Below are positions 40,790 to 52,366 of a stretch of DNA of 64,000 nucleotides, piece by piece (the stretch's first letter is position 1; each line of letters begins with the position of its first letter). The notes under the pieces were generated by a model. That model was not told the DNA's origin, made no database searches, and was given only the letters and a program-made list of their open reading frames with translations. This DNA is from Enterococcus lactis (GTDB taxonomy: Bacteria > Bacillota > Bacilli > Lactobacillales > Enterococcaceae), in NCBI RefSeq assembly GCF_015751045.1, contig NZ_BNJW01000018.1, positions 1 through 64,000 on the forward strand, read 5' to 3'. The position numbers and the translations under genes are program-made.

Positions 40790-43700
40790 ATGAAAAAAGT
40801 TTTAGTTGCTAACAGGGGTGAAATCGCTGTACGTGTATTTCGTGCTTGTACAGAATTAGGAATTAAAACTGTTGGAATCTATGCAGAAGAAGATGAATAT
40901 TCCGTACACCGTTTTAAAGCGGATGAAGCATATTTAGTAGGACAAGGGAAAAAACCGATTGATGCGTATCTAGATATTGAAGGGATCATTTCTATCGCGA
41001 AAGAATGCGGGGCTGATGCCATTCATCCTGGTTATGGTCTTTTATCGGAAAACTTGAATTTTGCGCAACGGTGCGAGGAAGAGGGCATCACTTTTGTTGG
41101 ACCCAAACTGCATCATTTGGATATTTTTGGAGATAAAATCAAAGCAAAAGCTGCAGCCATCGAAGCAGGAATTGCTTCAATTCCAGGCACAGATGGTCCA
41201 ATCGCTTCTGTAGACGATGCATTGGAATTTGCTGAACGATTCGGTTATCCGATTATGATTAAGGCAGCTCTAGGCGGCGGAGGTCGCGGAATGCGTGTGG
41301 CTCATGATGAAAAGAGTGCAAGAGAAGGTTACGAACGTGCAAAAAGCGAAGCAAAAGCTGCCTTTGGTAGCGATGAAGTGTATGTTGAAAAATACATCGC
41401 CAACCCTAAGCATATCGAAGTACAGATTCTTGGTGACACACATGGAAACGTCATCCATCTTTTCGAAAGAGACTGTTCTGTTCAGCGCCGCCACCAAAAA
41501 GTAGTAGAAGTAGCGCCTTGTGTCTCTATGAACGAACAGCAACGTCAAAAAATTTGTCAGGCAGCTGTCCAATTGATGAAACATGTTGGGTATGTCAATG
41601 CGGGTACGGTAGAATTTCTTGTTGAAGGAGATGATTTTTACTTTATCGAAGTCAATCCTCGCGTCCAAGTGGAACATACGATCACAGAAATGATTACAGA
41701 TATTGATATCGTGACAACACAACTATTGATTGCCCAAGGGTTAGATTTGCATAAAGAAATCGGATTGCCTCAGCAAGAAGAAATCAAATTGAATGGGTCA
41801 GCTATTCAATGCCGAATTACTACGGAAGACCCGTTGAATAACTTTTTACCAGACACAGGAAAAATCGATACGTATCGTTCACCTGGCGGATTTGGCGTAC
41901 GTCTGGATGTAGGGAATGCTTACGCTGGCTATGTGGTGACGCCGTATTTTGATTCATTGTTAGTAAAAGTATGTACGCATGGCGCTACTTTTGAAACAGC
42001 CATTCAGAAAATGGAACGTTGCTTGAAAGAATTCAGGATCCGTGGAGTAAAAACAAATATTCCATTTATGCTAAATGTCATCACACATCCTGAATTCCAA
42101 TCAGGAAATGCAAAAACAACTTTTATCGATAGTACAGCAACATTATTTGAATTTCCTCGACTACGAGACCGCGGAAATAAAACGATGAAATATATCGGTG
42201 AAATTACTGTCAATGGTTTTCCAGGTATCGAAAGTGGCGAAAAACCATTTTATGAAGAACCACGTATGCCTAAAGATCTAATCACAAGAACTGATTATGT
42301 AACGGCTAAGAACGTATTAGATGCGAAGGGTGCCGATGCTTTGGTTGAATGGATCAAAGGACAGGAAAATTTATTGTTGACGGATACGACATTTAGAGAC
42401 GCTCATCAAAGTCTGCTAGCAACTCGTGTTCGGACAAAGGATTTCAAGCAGATTGCACGCTTAACGGGAGAAGGTCTTCCTGAACTCTTTTCAAGTGAGA
42501 TGTGGGGGGGAGCAACATTTGATGTGGCTTACCGCTTTTTGAATGAAGATCCTTGGCAACGATTGAGAAAAATCCGTTCTTTAATGCCTAATACATTGCT
42601 GCAAATGCTTTTCAGAGGTTCAAATGCCGTTGGGTATTCTAATTATCCTGACAATGTACTGGTGGAATTTGTCAAAGAAGCAGCAGCACAAGGGATTGAT
42701 GTTTTCCGAATCTTTGATAGTTTGAACTGGACTCCTCAAATGGAAAAAAGTATCCAAGCAGTACGGGATACTGGTAAAATCGCAGAGGCAGCTATCTGCT
42801 ATACTGGCGATATCAACGATCCAAGCCGAGCAAAATACAATGTTCAGTATTATAAAGACATGGCAAAAGAACTAGAACAACTGGGTGCGCATATCATTGC
42901 AATCAAGGATATGGCTGGATTGCTTAAACCGCAAGCAGCTTATCGTTTGATTAGTGAATTGAAAGAAACGACGGATCTGCCAATCCATCTGCATACTCAT
43001 GATACTAGTGGAAACGGGATTATCACTTATTCCGCTGCTTCAAAAGCAGGAGTAGACATCGTTGACGTAGCAATGAGTGCAATGAGTGGGAACACGAGTC
43101 AGCCTAGCATGAGTAGCTTGTATTATGCGCTGGTCAATGGCCCACGGCTGCCAGAAATCACAATTGAAAATGCACAGAAATTGAACCATTATTGGGAAGA
43201 TGTGCGTATGTATTACAAACCATTTGAAAATGGCTTGAATGCTCCTGAAACAGAAGTGTATATGCATGAGATGCCGGGAGGACAGTATTCAAATCTGCAA
43301 CAGCAGGCAAAAGCTGTCGGACTAGGTCATCGCTGGGATGAAATCAAACAAATGTACCATACTGTCAATTTGATGTTTGGCGATATCGTGAAAGTAACTC
43401 CATCATCTAAAGTCGTAGGAGATATGGCACTATTCATGGTCCAAAATGATCTCACAGAACAAGACATCTATGAAAAAGGCGAAACACTAAGTTTCCCTGA
43501 ATCTGTAGTGACTTTCTTCCAAGGAGAACTAGGACAACCAGTCGGCGGATTTCCTGAAAAACTGCAAAAGATCATTCTTAAGGGCAGACCCGCGTTGAGT
43601 GAACGTCCAGGACTGTTGGCGAAATCAGTCGATTTCAACGAAGTGAAAAAAGAATTGGCAGAAAAAATCGGCTATGAACCAAAACAAGACGAAGTATTAA

Positions 43701-44218
43701 GTTATTTGATGTATCCGCAAGTCTTTTTGGACTATCAAAAAGCGTATAATCAATTTGGCGATGTTACATTACTGGATACACCAACATTCTTCCAAGGGAT
43801 ACGTTTAGGTGAAACGATCAATGTACAAATCGAACGTGGAAAAACGCTTATCATCCGGTTAGATGAAATCGGAGAACCCGATATCGAAGGAAATCGCGTA
43901 CTGTTCTTCAATCTGAATGGGCAAAGACGGGAAATCACTATCAAAGATAATTCAATCATCAGTGCGGTTCAAACTCGATTGAAAGCTGAACCAACAAACC
44001 GAGAGCAAATCGGAGCAACGATGTCTGGTTCTGTGCTTGATGTATTAGTGAAAAAAGGCGATAACGTCAAAAAAGGCGACACGTTGATGATTACTGAAGC
44101 AATGAAAATGGAAACAGCCATCGAAGCACGTTTTGACGGAGAAGTTGCACATGTATATGTATCTTCAGGCGACACGATTTCGTCTGGCGACCTTTTGATT
44201 GAAGTGACTGAAAAATAA
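40790..44218 (+). CDS. pyc: Pyruvate carboxylase
   Basis: A biotin enzyme of 1142 aa that carboxylates pyruvate to oxaloacetate, supplying C4 acids. In order: the biotin carboxylase domain (VLVANRGEIAVRVFRA at the start; KAALGGGGRGMR ATP loop), the carboxyltransferase TIM barrel (TDTTFRDAHQSL; ICYTGDINDP), the allosteric linker, and the C-terminal biotinyl domain with the target Lys in TEAMKMET. The length is full. ATG at 40790 lies 25 nt after ftsW. Confidence 0.97.
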   Translation: MKKVLVANRGEIAVRVFRACTELGIKTVGIYAEEDEYSVHRFKADEAYLVGQGKKPIDAYLDIEGIISIAKECGADAIHPGYGLLSENLNFAQRCEEEGITFVGPKLHHLDIFGDKIKAKAAAIEAGIASIPGTDGPIASVDDALEFAERFGYPIMIKAALGGGGRGMRVAHDEKSAREGYERAKSEAKAAFGSDEVYVEKYIANPKHIEVQILGDTHGNVIHLFERDCSVQRRHQKVVEVAPCVSMNEQQRQKICQAAVQLMKHVGYVNAGTVEFLVEGDDFYFIEVNPRVQVEHTITEMITDIDIVTTQLLIAQGLDLHKEIGLPQQEEIKLNGSAIQCRITTEDPLNNFLPDTGKIDTYRSPGGFGVRLDVGNAYAGYVVTPYFDSLLVKVCTHGATFETAIQKMERCLKEFRIRGVKTNIPFMLNVITHPEFQSGNAKTTFIDSTATLFEFPRLRDRGNKTMKYIGEITVNGFPGIESGEKPFYEEPRMPKDLITRTDYVTAKNVLDAKGADALVEWIKGQENLLLTDTTFRDAHQSLLATRVRTKDFKQIARLTGEGLPELFSSEMWGGATFDVAYRFLNEDPWQRLRKIRSLMPNTLLQMLFRGSNAVGYSNYPDNVLVEFVKEAAAQGIDVFRIFDSLNWTPQMEKSIQAVRDTGKIAEAAICYTGDINDPSRAKYNVQYYKDMAKELEQLGAHIIAIKDMAGLLKPQAAYRLISELKETTDLPIHLHTHDTSGNGIITYSAASKAGVDIVDVAMSAMSGNTSQPSMSSLYYALVNGPRLPEITIENAQKLNHYWEDVRMYYKPFENGLNAPETEVYMHEMPGGQYSNLQQQAKAVGLGHRWDEIKQMYHTVNLMFGDIVKVTPSSKVVGDMALFMVQNDLTEQDIYEKGETLSFPESVVTFFQGELGQPVGGFPEKLQKIILKGRPALSERPGLLAKSVDFNEVKKELAEKIGYEPKQDEVLSYLMYPQVFLDYQKAYNQFGDVTLLDTPTFFQGIRLGETINVQIERGKTLIIRLDEIGEPDIEGNRVLFFNLNGQRREITIKDNSIISAVQTRLKAEPTNREQIGATMSGSVLDVLVKKGDNVKKGDTLMITEAMKMETAIEARFDGEVAHVYVSSGDTISSGDLLIEVTEK

Positions 44219-44238
44219 TAAGTGAAAGGTGGGGAAAC

Positions 44239-45363
44239 ATGAAAAGACTGGGTTTGTTTTGGCTGATTCTGCTATTAGTTATTGCGGCATTCTATATGGA
44301 ACCAGTCTTGTTCCCGCCAAAACTTGAAGTGAAGGAAAACTCTGATCAACAAATCTCAAATCAAATGACAACGTGGAAATACCAGGAGCTTAAAGCAACT
44401 GGTTTTTCTACTTATATTGGAAAACCGATTGAACAGCTAGAAAAAGATTTTGGACAATCCTATGATCGATTAACTAGTGGGTTTGGTTTTGAAACAAGAT
44501 ATTATGAAAACAAAGCCAGTCATCTCACTTTTGAAGTGAATGTCCAAGATAGCATGGTCACAACTGTTAAAGTACTGCAAACAGGACCTGCTGATATCAC
44601 GCCGTTTTATTTAGGGATGACGATGCAGGACCTAACGAAACTCACGACTATCTATACTAATTTCACTTTTGAGTATCACGACACAGAAGTTGGAATCGAA
44701 CTGATGGAAGAGGATATGAATTATCGTCCACTGATTGCTTTTGATAACGACACTTTTGCTATTTTGTTTTTTGATCAAACAACTAACGGTCTGTTTTCAG
44801 TTGTATATTTAGATAAAGATAGTCTTTTGAAACTTTTACCGTATCAAGTGTTTGGTGAAGGTCTCCCACATTATGAAGCAGATAAATCGGCTGACTGGGA
44901 ATCGATCAATCGCGGTAAAGAACGAAAAAGTACGACTATACTAAACATGCTTAGAAGAGAAGACGAACTTCCTATATACAACCAACCACTTGCCTTTCAA
45001 AGCCACAGTCGGCTGCTGCTACATGATTTCTTGACAAAGCCTGAAGAAATCTTGTCAGACGAACGTATGGCTGATTGGCAAAAATCGCTAGGCAGTGGAC
45101 AAACGACAACGAAATTCTCCTTGACGAATGATGAATTGGAGAAGTTAATCAGTAAACAGAAATTAGAAAATACTAGTGGACTGTTTATTCATCCAGCAAT
45201 CGACGCTACTTTTTCGTTTTTATATTGGTACAGCGATCCATATAATCATGACCGCTTTATGGATCCGGGAACGGATTCATTAGGCATTGCTTTTTCTAAA
45301 GAAAATATGTTAGTCTTATTGCAAGAAGAAAACGGAGAAAGTAGTGATAGCAGTGATCGTTAA
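44239..45363 (+). CDS. Membrane-anchored CAP-associated-domain protein (YlbC-like)
   Basis: A 374-aa protein with an N-terminal membrane anchor (about residues 4-22) and a large outside part. The segment around IGKPIEQLEKDFGQSYDR resembles the CAP-associated N-terminal domain of B. subtilis YlbC. The C-terminal part is CAP-like but degenerate: YSDPYNHDRFMDPGTDSLGI resembles the family's second motif, while the first histidine motif is hard to find. Function is unknown. It precedes ylbF as in B. subtilis, and its end overlaps ylbF by 20 nt. Confidence 0.8.
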   Translation: MKRLGLFWLILLLVIAAFYMEPVLFPPKLEVKENSDQQISNQMTTWKYQELKATGFSTYIGKPIEQLEKDFGQSYDRLTSGFGFETRYYENKASHLTFEVNVQDSMVTTVKVLQTGPADITPFYLGMTMQDLTKLTTIYTNFTFEYHDTEVGIELMEEDMNYRPLIAFDNDTFAILFFDQTTNGLFSVVYLDKDSLLKLLPYQVFGEGLPHYEADKSADWESINRGKERKSTTILNMLRREDELPIYNQPLAFQSHSRLLLHDFLTKPEEILSDERMADWQKSLGSGQTTTKFSLTNDELEKLISKQKLENTSGLFIHPAIDATFSFLYWYSDPYNHDRFMDPGTDSLGIAFSKENMLVLLQEENGESSDSSDR

Positions 45364-45784
45364 CGAAGAGCTGTTTCAACTGGAGGATCAATGCCTCCGA
45401 GTCGCTGAAATGATAAAAAAGAGTAAAACGATGACTTCTTATTTCAAACATAAACAGTCAATGAAAGAATCTGCAGAAGTCTGCCAATTAAAAGAGGCGT
45501 TCCTGTCGAAGAAAAAGGCGTTTGAAAATGTAGCGGCATATGGCGAATATGCACCTGATTATCGTGAAAAAAAACGTGCTCTTCGAAAAGCAAGAAGACA
45601 GCTTGACCTGAATGAGCATGTCGCAGCTTTTAGGTATAGTGAAACACAGTTACAAAGTCTATTGGATCAAATTGTCCAAGCACTTGCCGAAGAAGTTTCT
45701 AATGAAATCAAGGTAGATGCAGGTAGTCCGTTCTTTGAAACGAAAAAACACTTTGGATGCGGAGGGAATTGTCATGCAAGTTGA
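45344..45784 (+). CDS. ylbF: YlbF family regulator (Y-complex / RNase Y cofactor)
   Basis: A 146-aa helical protein of the YlbF/YmcA family. In B. subtilis YlbF, YmcA and YaaT form a complex with Fe-S clusters that directs RNase Y and affects competence, sporulation and biofilms. The C-terminal cysteines in HFGCGGNCHAS are seen. GTG at 45344 overlaps the preceding gene; GTG 45353 is an alternative. It overlaps ylbG by 11 nt. Order and family agree with B. subtilis. Confidence 0.88.
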   Translation: MIAVIVNEELFQLEDQCLRVAEMIKKSKTMTSYFKHKQSMKESAEVCQLKEAFLSKKKAFENVAAYGEYAPDYREKKRALRKARRQLDLNEHVAAFRYSETQLQSLLDQIVQALAEEVSNEIKVDAGSPFFETKKHFGCGGNCHAS

Positions 45785-46112
45785 CAATAGTGAATTTGAA
45801 ATAATAAAACGACGCGGGCTGATCGTATGGGTCTACAGCTTAAAACAATTAAAGAATCTAAAAAAGTTCGGCTTGTTGCATTATGTCTCAAGAAGAATGA
45901 AATATGTCGTCCTTTACTTGAATGAAGAGACATTTGAAGAGACAGAAGAACGAATCCGTAAATTACATTTTGTTCGAAACGTAGAACGTTCTTACCGACC
46001 AGATATCGAAATGAATTTTGCTGATAAAATAGGTAATAAAACGGTATTAAAAGAAGAAGGTTTCGAAATCGAAGAGCTGAATACAGAAATCAGATTAGCT
46101 GAACATCTTTAA
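45774..46112 (+). CDS. ylbG: YlbG family protein (DUF2129)
   Basis: A small basic protein of 112 aa. The core (RRGLIVWVYSLKQLKNLKKF, then GLLHYVSRRMKYVVLYL) matches the YlbG/DUF2129 family, whose function is unknown. It is longer than the B. subtilis protein (about 90 aa) by a C-terminal tail. ATG at 45774 follows GGAGGG and lies inside the end of ylbF, so the two are coupled. A terminator follows at 46148. Confidence 0.88.
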   Translation: MQVDNSEFEIIKRRGLIVWVYSLKQLKNLKKFGLLHYVSRRMKYVVLYLNEETFEETEERIRKLHFVRNVERSYRPDIEMNFADKIGNKTVLKEEGFEIEELNTEIRLAEHL

Positions 46113-46147
46113 AAATCTCTTATGAGCAGTTTTTTAATAAAAAAATA

Positions 46148-46192
46148 ACTTGGACAACTATCAAAAATTGATCATTGTCCAAGTATTTTTTT
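46148..46192 (+). terminator. Terminator after ylbG
   Basis: ACTTGGACAA (46148-46157) pairs perfectly with TTGTCCAAGT (46175-46184), followed by a T run. A TGG-TATACT extended -10 element (46203-46211) just after it probably drives rsmD. Confidence 0.9.
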
Positions 46193-46242
46193 GTCTTTTT
46201 TTTGGTATACTAGTACCAGTACCATTTCTAAGGAGTGAGTAG

Positions 46243-48324
<2,082 letters not shown>

Positions 48325-48437
48325 ACCAACTAAAAAAATTGTGAAAAAGCTGCTCTGTATCAAGTAATAAGAATAGCTAAGCAAAAACAGCTTCTCCTCT
48401 TTTGTTTGGATTTATTTACCGCAGATGCAAGCTTTTG

Positions 48438-48507
48438 AGCTAATTGAATACTATTTATTTTGAATAAGGGATTGTGACATATTTTCTGTCACAATCCTTT
48501 TTTTTCG
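48438..48507 (+). repeat. Dispersed intergenic repeat, copy B, ending in a terminator
   Basis: Shares the AGCT-ATTGAATAC-ATTTAT stretch and the GTGACA/TGTCAC hairpin of copy A at 2537-2600. It lies in the 330-nt gap between the ylbL-like gene and comEA. Upstream in the same gap an AGCTG/CAGCT pair (48346-48390 region) may form a second, weaker hairpin; I see no gene there. Confidence 0.55.
48469..48507 (+). terminator. Terminator before the comE operon
   Basis: GGATTGTGACA (48469-48479) pairs perfectly with TGTCACAATCC (48487-48497), followed by eight T. Confidence 0.93.
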
Positions 48508-48618
48508 TCAAAATATCTTTCTGCTAAAAAAAAAGAAAAAATTGACGTAATTAGATGTTGAAGGGACGATTTTGCCAGAGCACACTGTTTCTTCGATTTC
48601 AAATGAAAGGAGTAATGA

Positions 48619-48645
48619 ATGGTTTTTACTGATCATTCTTTGTAA
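48619..48645 (+). other. Eight-codon open frame with a good ribosome site before comEA
   Basis: AAAGGAG (48606-48612) is followed after 6 nt by ATG 48619, eight codons and TAA. The comEA ATG at 48655 is in the same frame, only 9 nt after this stop, and lacks its own good ribosome site. Either this is a leader peptide that couples translation to comEA, or an early stop mutation in a longer comEA. Confidence 0.4.
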
Positions 48646-48654
48646 AAAGAAATA

Positions 48655-49332
48655 ATGATAGAAAAAATCAGCAAGAAAATACTCACCTCACCTAAGTTAA
48701 TCGTTTGTATGTCTACGGTAGTTCTTATTTTTTGTATAGCCAGTGGTTTTTTATTGTCAAATCTGTTATTTCATAGAGAACCAGAAGAAATCGCTGCAAA
48801 AGAAATGCTTTCTCCATTTAGTTCCAGTGAAGAAAATCAATTGCCTGAAGAAAATACTGTAGAAGAGGATGCTCGTCCAAAGGTTATGTACACCGATATC
48901 AAAGGAAGTGTGAAGGAGCCTGGTATCTATTCGTTTTCTTCAGAAGAACGGGTCTATGATGTACTAAAGCGCGCAGGAGGATTATTAGAAGAAGCGGATA
49001 GCGATCGAATCAACTTTTCTGCGAAAATAGAAGATCAGCAAGTCCTATACATCCCTGCTGTAGGTGAAGAGCTGCCAGAACATCTTGATCAGTTGGCATC
49101 CTCAGAAGGAAAACAATCTACAGCAGATTCCGAGCCTTCAAAAATAAATATCAATACAGCCAGTCCCTCAGAACTCCAGCAGATTCCTGGGATCGGATCA
49201 GTCAAGGCGCAAGAAATCATTCGATTTAGAGAAGAAAACGGATCCTTCCAGAAAGTGGAAGACTTGCAGGAGATCTCTGGTATCGGTGAAAAGACAGTTG
49301 AAAAACTAAAAAACTTCGTTACAATTAAATAG
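48655..49332 (+). CDS. comEA: Competence protein ComEA (DNA receptor, helix-hairpin-helix)
   Basis: A 225-aa membrane-anchored DNA-binding protein. There is one N-terminal membrane segment (about 13-38), an acidic linker, an SLBB-like segment (YTDIKGSVKEPGIYSF) and a C-terminal helix-hairpin-helix pair (INTASPSELQQIPGIGSVKA and EISGIGEKTVEKL). It binds incoming DNA outside the membrane for ComEC. The start region is unusual because ATG 48655 has no strong ribosome site and an in-frame stop separates it from a better one. comEB follows after 180 nt holding a gene remnant. Confidence 0.92.
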   Translation: MIEKISKKILTSPKLIVCMSTVVLIFCIASGFLLSNLLFHREPEEIAAKEMLSPFSSSEENQLPEENTVEEDARPKVMYTDIKGSVKEPGIYSFSSEERVYDVLKRAGGLLEEADSDRINFSAKIEDQQVLYIPAVGEELPEHLDQLASSEGKQSTADSEPSKININTASPSELQQIPGIGSVKAQEIIRFREENGSFQKVEDLQEISGIGEKTVEKLKNFVTIK

Positions 49333-49446
49333 AATGATTCAGAATCAACTGAAAAGAGCAATAAATGGAGGCTAATGGATGACGGACTTCATTTCGGCAG
49401 TGAAGGATATGCTCTTTTGTCAGACATGATGATTCGGTATATTTAA
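49333..49446 (+). pseudogene. Remnant of an SGNH/GDSL hydrolase C-terminus
   Basis: Directly after the comEA stop and in the same frame there are 37 open codons ending at TAA 49444-49446. The last part, WRLMDDGLHFGSEGYALL, looks like the final block of SGNH/GDSL esterases, including the catalytic Asp and His in DGLH and the following GY. No other part of such an enzyme is present. GGAGG lies only 3 nt before an ATG at 49375, so a 23-aa peptide could also be made. I infer a deletion that removed most of a hydrolase gene between comEA and comEB. Confidence 0.45.
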
Positions 49447-49512
49447 AGAATATTTTGTTTAAGCAATGGAGTGCTTTTTTGATCAACTTGAAAAAACGGA
49501 GGAATGTAAACC

Positions 49513-50052
49513 ATGTTAGAAAAATCTTCAAAACCATGCGATACGAACAAAGAAAAAATTACTGATAAGACTCAAAACAAACGCATTCCCTGGGACCAGT
49601 ACTTTATGGCTCAGGCAGTATTGTTATCTTTACGCAGCACATGTACACGTTTAGAAGTAGGAGCGACACTTGTTAGGGAAAAACGGATCATTGCTGGCGG
49701 CTATAATGGAGCAGTCAGTGGAGATGTCCACTGCATAGATGAAGGCTGCTATGTTGTGGATGGACACTGTTTGCGAACGATCCATGCAGAGATGAATGCG
49801 CTGCTACAGTGCGCGAAACTCGGTATCCCAACGGAAGGTTCGGAAATCTATGTCACACATTTTCCATGTTTAGCTTGTACAAAAGCTTTGCTGCAAGCTG
49901 GTGTCAAAGGGATCAATTATCTCCATGACTATCGAAATGATCCGTATGCTCAAGCGTTGATTGAACAATTAGGCGTATCTGTACACCAAGTTGCTTTAGA
50001 CTCGCAGCATTTTTCAAAACTTCAAAATGAATTAACAGGAAAACATGTCTAG
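49513..50052 (+). CDS. comEB: ComE operon protein 2, dCMP deaminase family
   Basis: A zinc-dependent deaminase of 179 aa. Metal and catalytic residues are visible in RTIHAEMNALL (His and Glu) and HFPCLACTKAL (two Cys). The likely reaction is dCMP to dUMP. In B. subtilis comEB lies in the comE operon but is not needed for DNA uptake. An N-terminal stretch of about 23 polar residues precedes the conserved IPWDQYFM. ATG 49513 follows GGAGG. The stop overlaps the comEC start. Confidence 0.93.
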   Translation: MLEKSSKPCDTNKEKITDKTQNKRIPWDQYFMAQAVLLSLRSTCTRLEVGATLVREKRIIAGGYNGAVSGDVHCIDEGCYVVDGHCLRTIHAEMNALLQCAKLGIPTEGSEIYVTHFPCLACTKALLQAGVKGINYLHDYRNDPYAQALIEQLGVSVHQVALDSQHFSKLQNELTGKHV

Positions 50053-52318
50053 CGTTTTAGAAAGGCATGTTCGAAATCGGTTGATTTTTCCGGCAATTAC
50101 GTCGATGATTATTTGTTTGTTGTATGATACGAACAATTGGATTTATCGTTTGTTTCTTGCCGGAATTTTTTTGTGGTTTTCGCTAAAAGAAGGACGTTTT
50201 ATCGCGTACTTCTGTATTGTTGGTAGCATAATGGTATCCGTTTCTTATAAGCTACAAGAATATTCATTTTTAGAGGAAAAAGAAACTTCTGCGCAAGTGA
50301 CTTTATCTACAGATACGATTCGTGCAAATGGCAGTTTTTTGACAATGGAAGGAAGGTTGTCAGAGAGTAAACAGAAGATACAGCTTTCTTATCAAGCAAA
50401 CACCGAAGAGGAATTGAAAACTTGGCTTGGGTTCCGAGGGAAGGGGATAGAATTGACAGCTGAAGGCGAGTTTATTTCTCCCGAAAAAAAGCGAAATCCT
50501 TATACTTTTGACCAAGAAGCTTACTTCAGGAACCATAGAATCTCTGGTCGATTCCAAATTCAAAGGGTCGATAAAATCAACATACAAAATCATTGGCGAA
50601 ATTGGCTCCAGAGAAAAAGAGGCGCTTTTATTTCTTTTGTCCAATCTGAATTTCCGCAAAAAACAAGTGTATATATCAATTCTTTATTATGGGGTTATAA
50701 AGATTCAGGATTCAGAGAATCAGAAGAAATTTTTAGAGAGAGTGGTTTGCTGCATCTATTCAGCCTATCGGGATTACACATCCAATTTTATTTAGGGTGG
50801 CTGTATTATTTGTTTCGACGTATCGGATGGCCACTGCACGTCAGCATCATTCCGTTGAGTCTGCTAACTATCTGTTATGTTTCTCTTGCAGGCAGTTCTA
50901 TTTCTGTCTTGCGTGCTAGTCTGTTGTTTTTATTGCGGTTGCTAGTCAAATTATTGAATAAACGTTACTCCTCTATGGACTTATTTGCAGTTGTCTTTTG
51001 GCTTCTTTTGCTATTTGATCCTCGATTTCTTTTTCATGCGGGCGGGCAGCTTAGTTTTTTCATGAGTTTTTTGTTTATCCTGATTTCTTTTGATGGAGAT
51101 TGGATGAAAAAAACGGCTTCTCATGTCCTATTTACCATGATCACGATGCCATTGATTGTATGGCATTTTTATGAGTGGCCTCTTTTAGGCAGTCTTTTTA
51201 CATTACTGGTTGCGCCGGTATTCAAGTTTCTTTTTCTTCCTAGTGTGTTCTTTCTGACGCTTTTCAATCGCTGGTTGCCGAAAACCTTACTTTTGCTGAT
51301 AGAAGAGGGACTGATCTTGTTTGAACGAATGATCGATTCGTTTTCAGGATCGCCTCTTGTTATAGGGCGTCTACCTCTTATGCTATCAGGGGTATATATT
51401 TTCGGATTGCTGATTTGTATGGATAGATTGAACGAGCAGCCGATGAAACTCTTGTTTTATGTTGGTCTGTTTTCTTTGATGCTATTGACTTTGCCATTTT
51501 TACGTTTTTCTTCAACGATCGCTTTTATCGATGTTGGCCAAGGAGACAGTATCTTTTTGCAAAGTCCTTTTCGAAAGGAAACGATTTTGATTGATACGGG
51601 TGGTAAGTTGTACTTTGAAAGGGAAAAGTGGGCGCAAGGTATTGCACGACCTCCTGCTGAAAGGAATATCGTTCCATACCTAAAAGGACAGGGAATAAGT
51701 GTGATCGATAAACTCATCTTGACACACGACGATACGGATCATGTGGGAGAATTGTCCACATTATCTCAGCATTTCACCATCAAAAAAATTTATATTGGCT
51801 GGGGCGCTGGACGAAATGAACCGTTGCGAAGGCATTTAACAGAAGCTCAAAAAAATGGCACTAAAATCATTGAAGTCAAACATGGCGACAGGATCAAAGG
51901 CTATTATGATCTTTATGTATTGACACCTTTTGAAAAGGGAGAAGGAAGAAATGAAGATTCGATTGGTTTATGGCTGGACTATAATAATCAACGTTTTTTG
52001 TTTTTAGGCGATTTGAATCAAGCGATGGAAGAACAGTTGCTTTCTATTTATCCTAATTTGAAAGCCGACGTAGTCAAATTAGGTCACCATGGTAGCCGCA
52101 CATCAAGTAATACGGATTTTCTTTCCCGTATTGAAGCGAAACATGGAATTATATCCTGCGGAGTAAATAATCGTTATGGTCACCCTCACAGCGAAGTATT
52201 GGAGGCATTAGAAGAAAATCAGATAAGAACATGGCGAACCGATCAGCAAGGAATGATCACCTATCGCTGGCATCCAGTTTTTCATCCTCATGGTCTAATG
52301 GAAACAATGATAGACTAG
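50045..52318 (+). CDS. comEC: DNA internalisation channel ComEC/Rec2
   Basis: A polytopic membrane protein of 757 aa thought to form the channel for single-stranded DNA in natural transformation. In order: an N-terminal soluble domain, the Competence domain with many membrane segments (FSLSGLHIQFYLGWLYYLF and following), and a C-terminal metallo-beta-lactamase-like domain with VGQGDSIFLQSPF, the metal motif LTHDDTDHVGEL and LGHHGSRTSS. It appears full length and intact. It overlaps comEB by 8 nt. Natural competence is not well documented in enterococci, so a working system is not implied. Confidence 0.95.
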   Translation: MSSVLERHVRNRLIFPAITSMIICLLYDTNNWIYRLFLAGIFLWFSLKEGRFIAYFCIVGSIMVSVSYKLQEYSFLEEKETSAQVTLSTDTIRANGSFLTMEGRLSESKQKIQLSYQANTEEELKTWLGFRGKGIELTAEGEFISPEKKRNPYTFDQEAYFRNHRISGRFQIQRVDKINIQNHWRNWLQRKRGAFISFVQSEFPQKTSVYINSLLWGYKDSGFRESEEIFRESGLLHLFSLSGLHIQFYLGWLYYLFRRIGWPLHVSIIPLSLLTICYVSLAGSSISVLRASLLFLLRLLVKLLNKRYSSMDLFAVVFWLLLLFDPRFLFHAGGQLSFFMSFLFILISFDGDWMKKTASHVLFTMITMPLIVWHFYEWPLLGSLFTLLVAPVFKFLFLPSVFFLTLFNRWLPKTLLLLIEEGLILFERMIDSFSGSPLVIGRLPLMLSGVYIFGLLICMDRLNEQPMKLLFYVGLFSLMLLTLPFLRFSSTIAFIDVGQGDSIFLQSPFRKETILIDTGGKLYFEREKWAQGIARPPAERNIVPYLKGQGISVIDKLILTHDDTDHVGELSTLSQHFTIKKIYIGWGAGRNEPLRRHLTEAQKNGTKIIEVKHGDRIKGYYDLYVLTPFEKGEGRNEDSIGLWLDYNNQRFLFLGDLNQAMEEQLLSIYPNLKADVVKLGHHGSRTSSNTDFLSRIEAKHGIISCGVNNRYGHPHSEVLEALEENQIRTWRTDQQGMITYRWHPVFHPHGLMETMID

Positions 52319-52366
52319 TAATTCTCATCTTCTCATGGTAGGATAATTTTGAAAGTGGTGAGTAAT

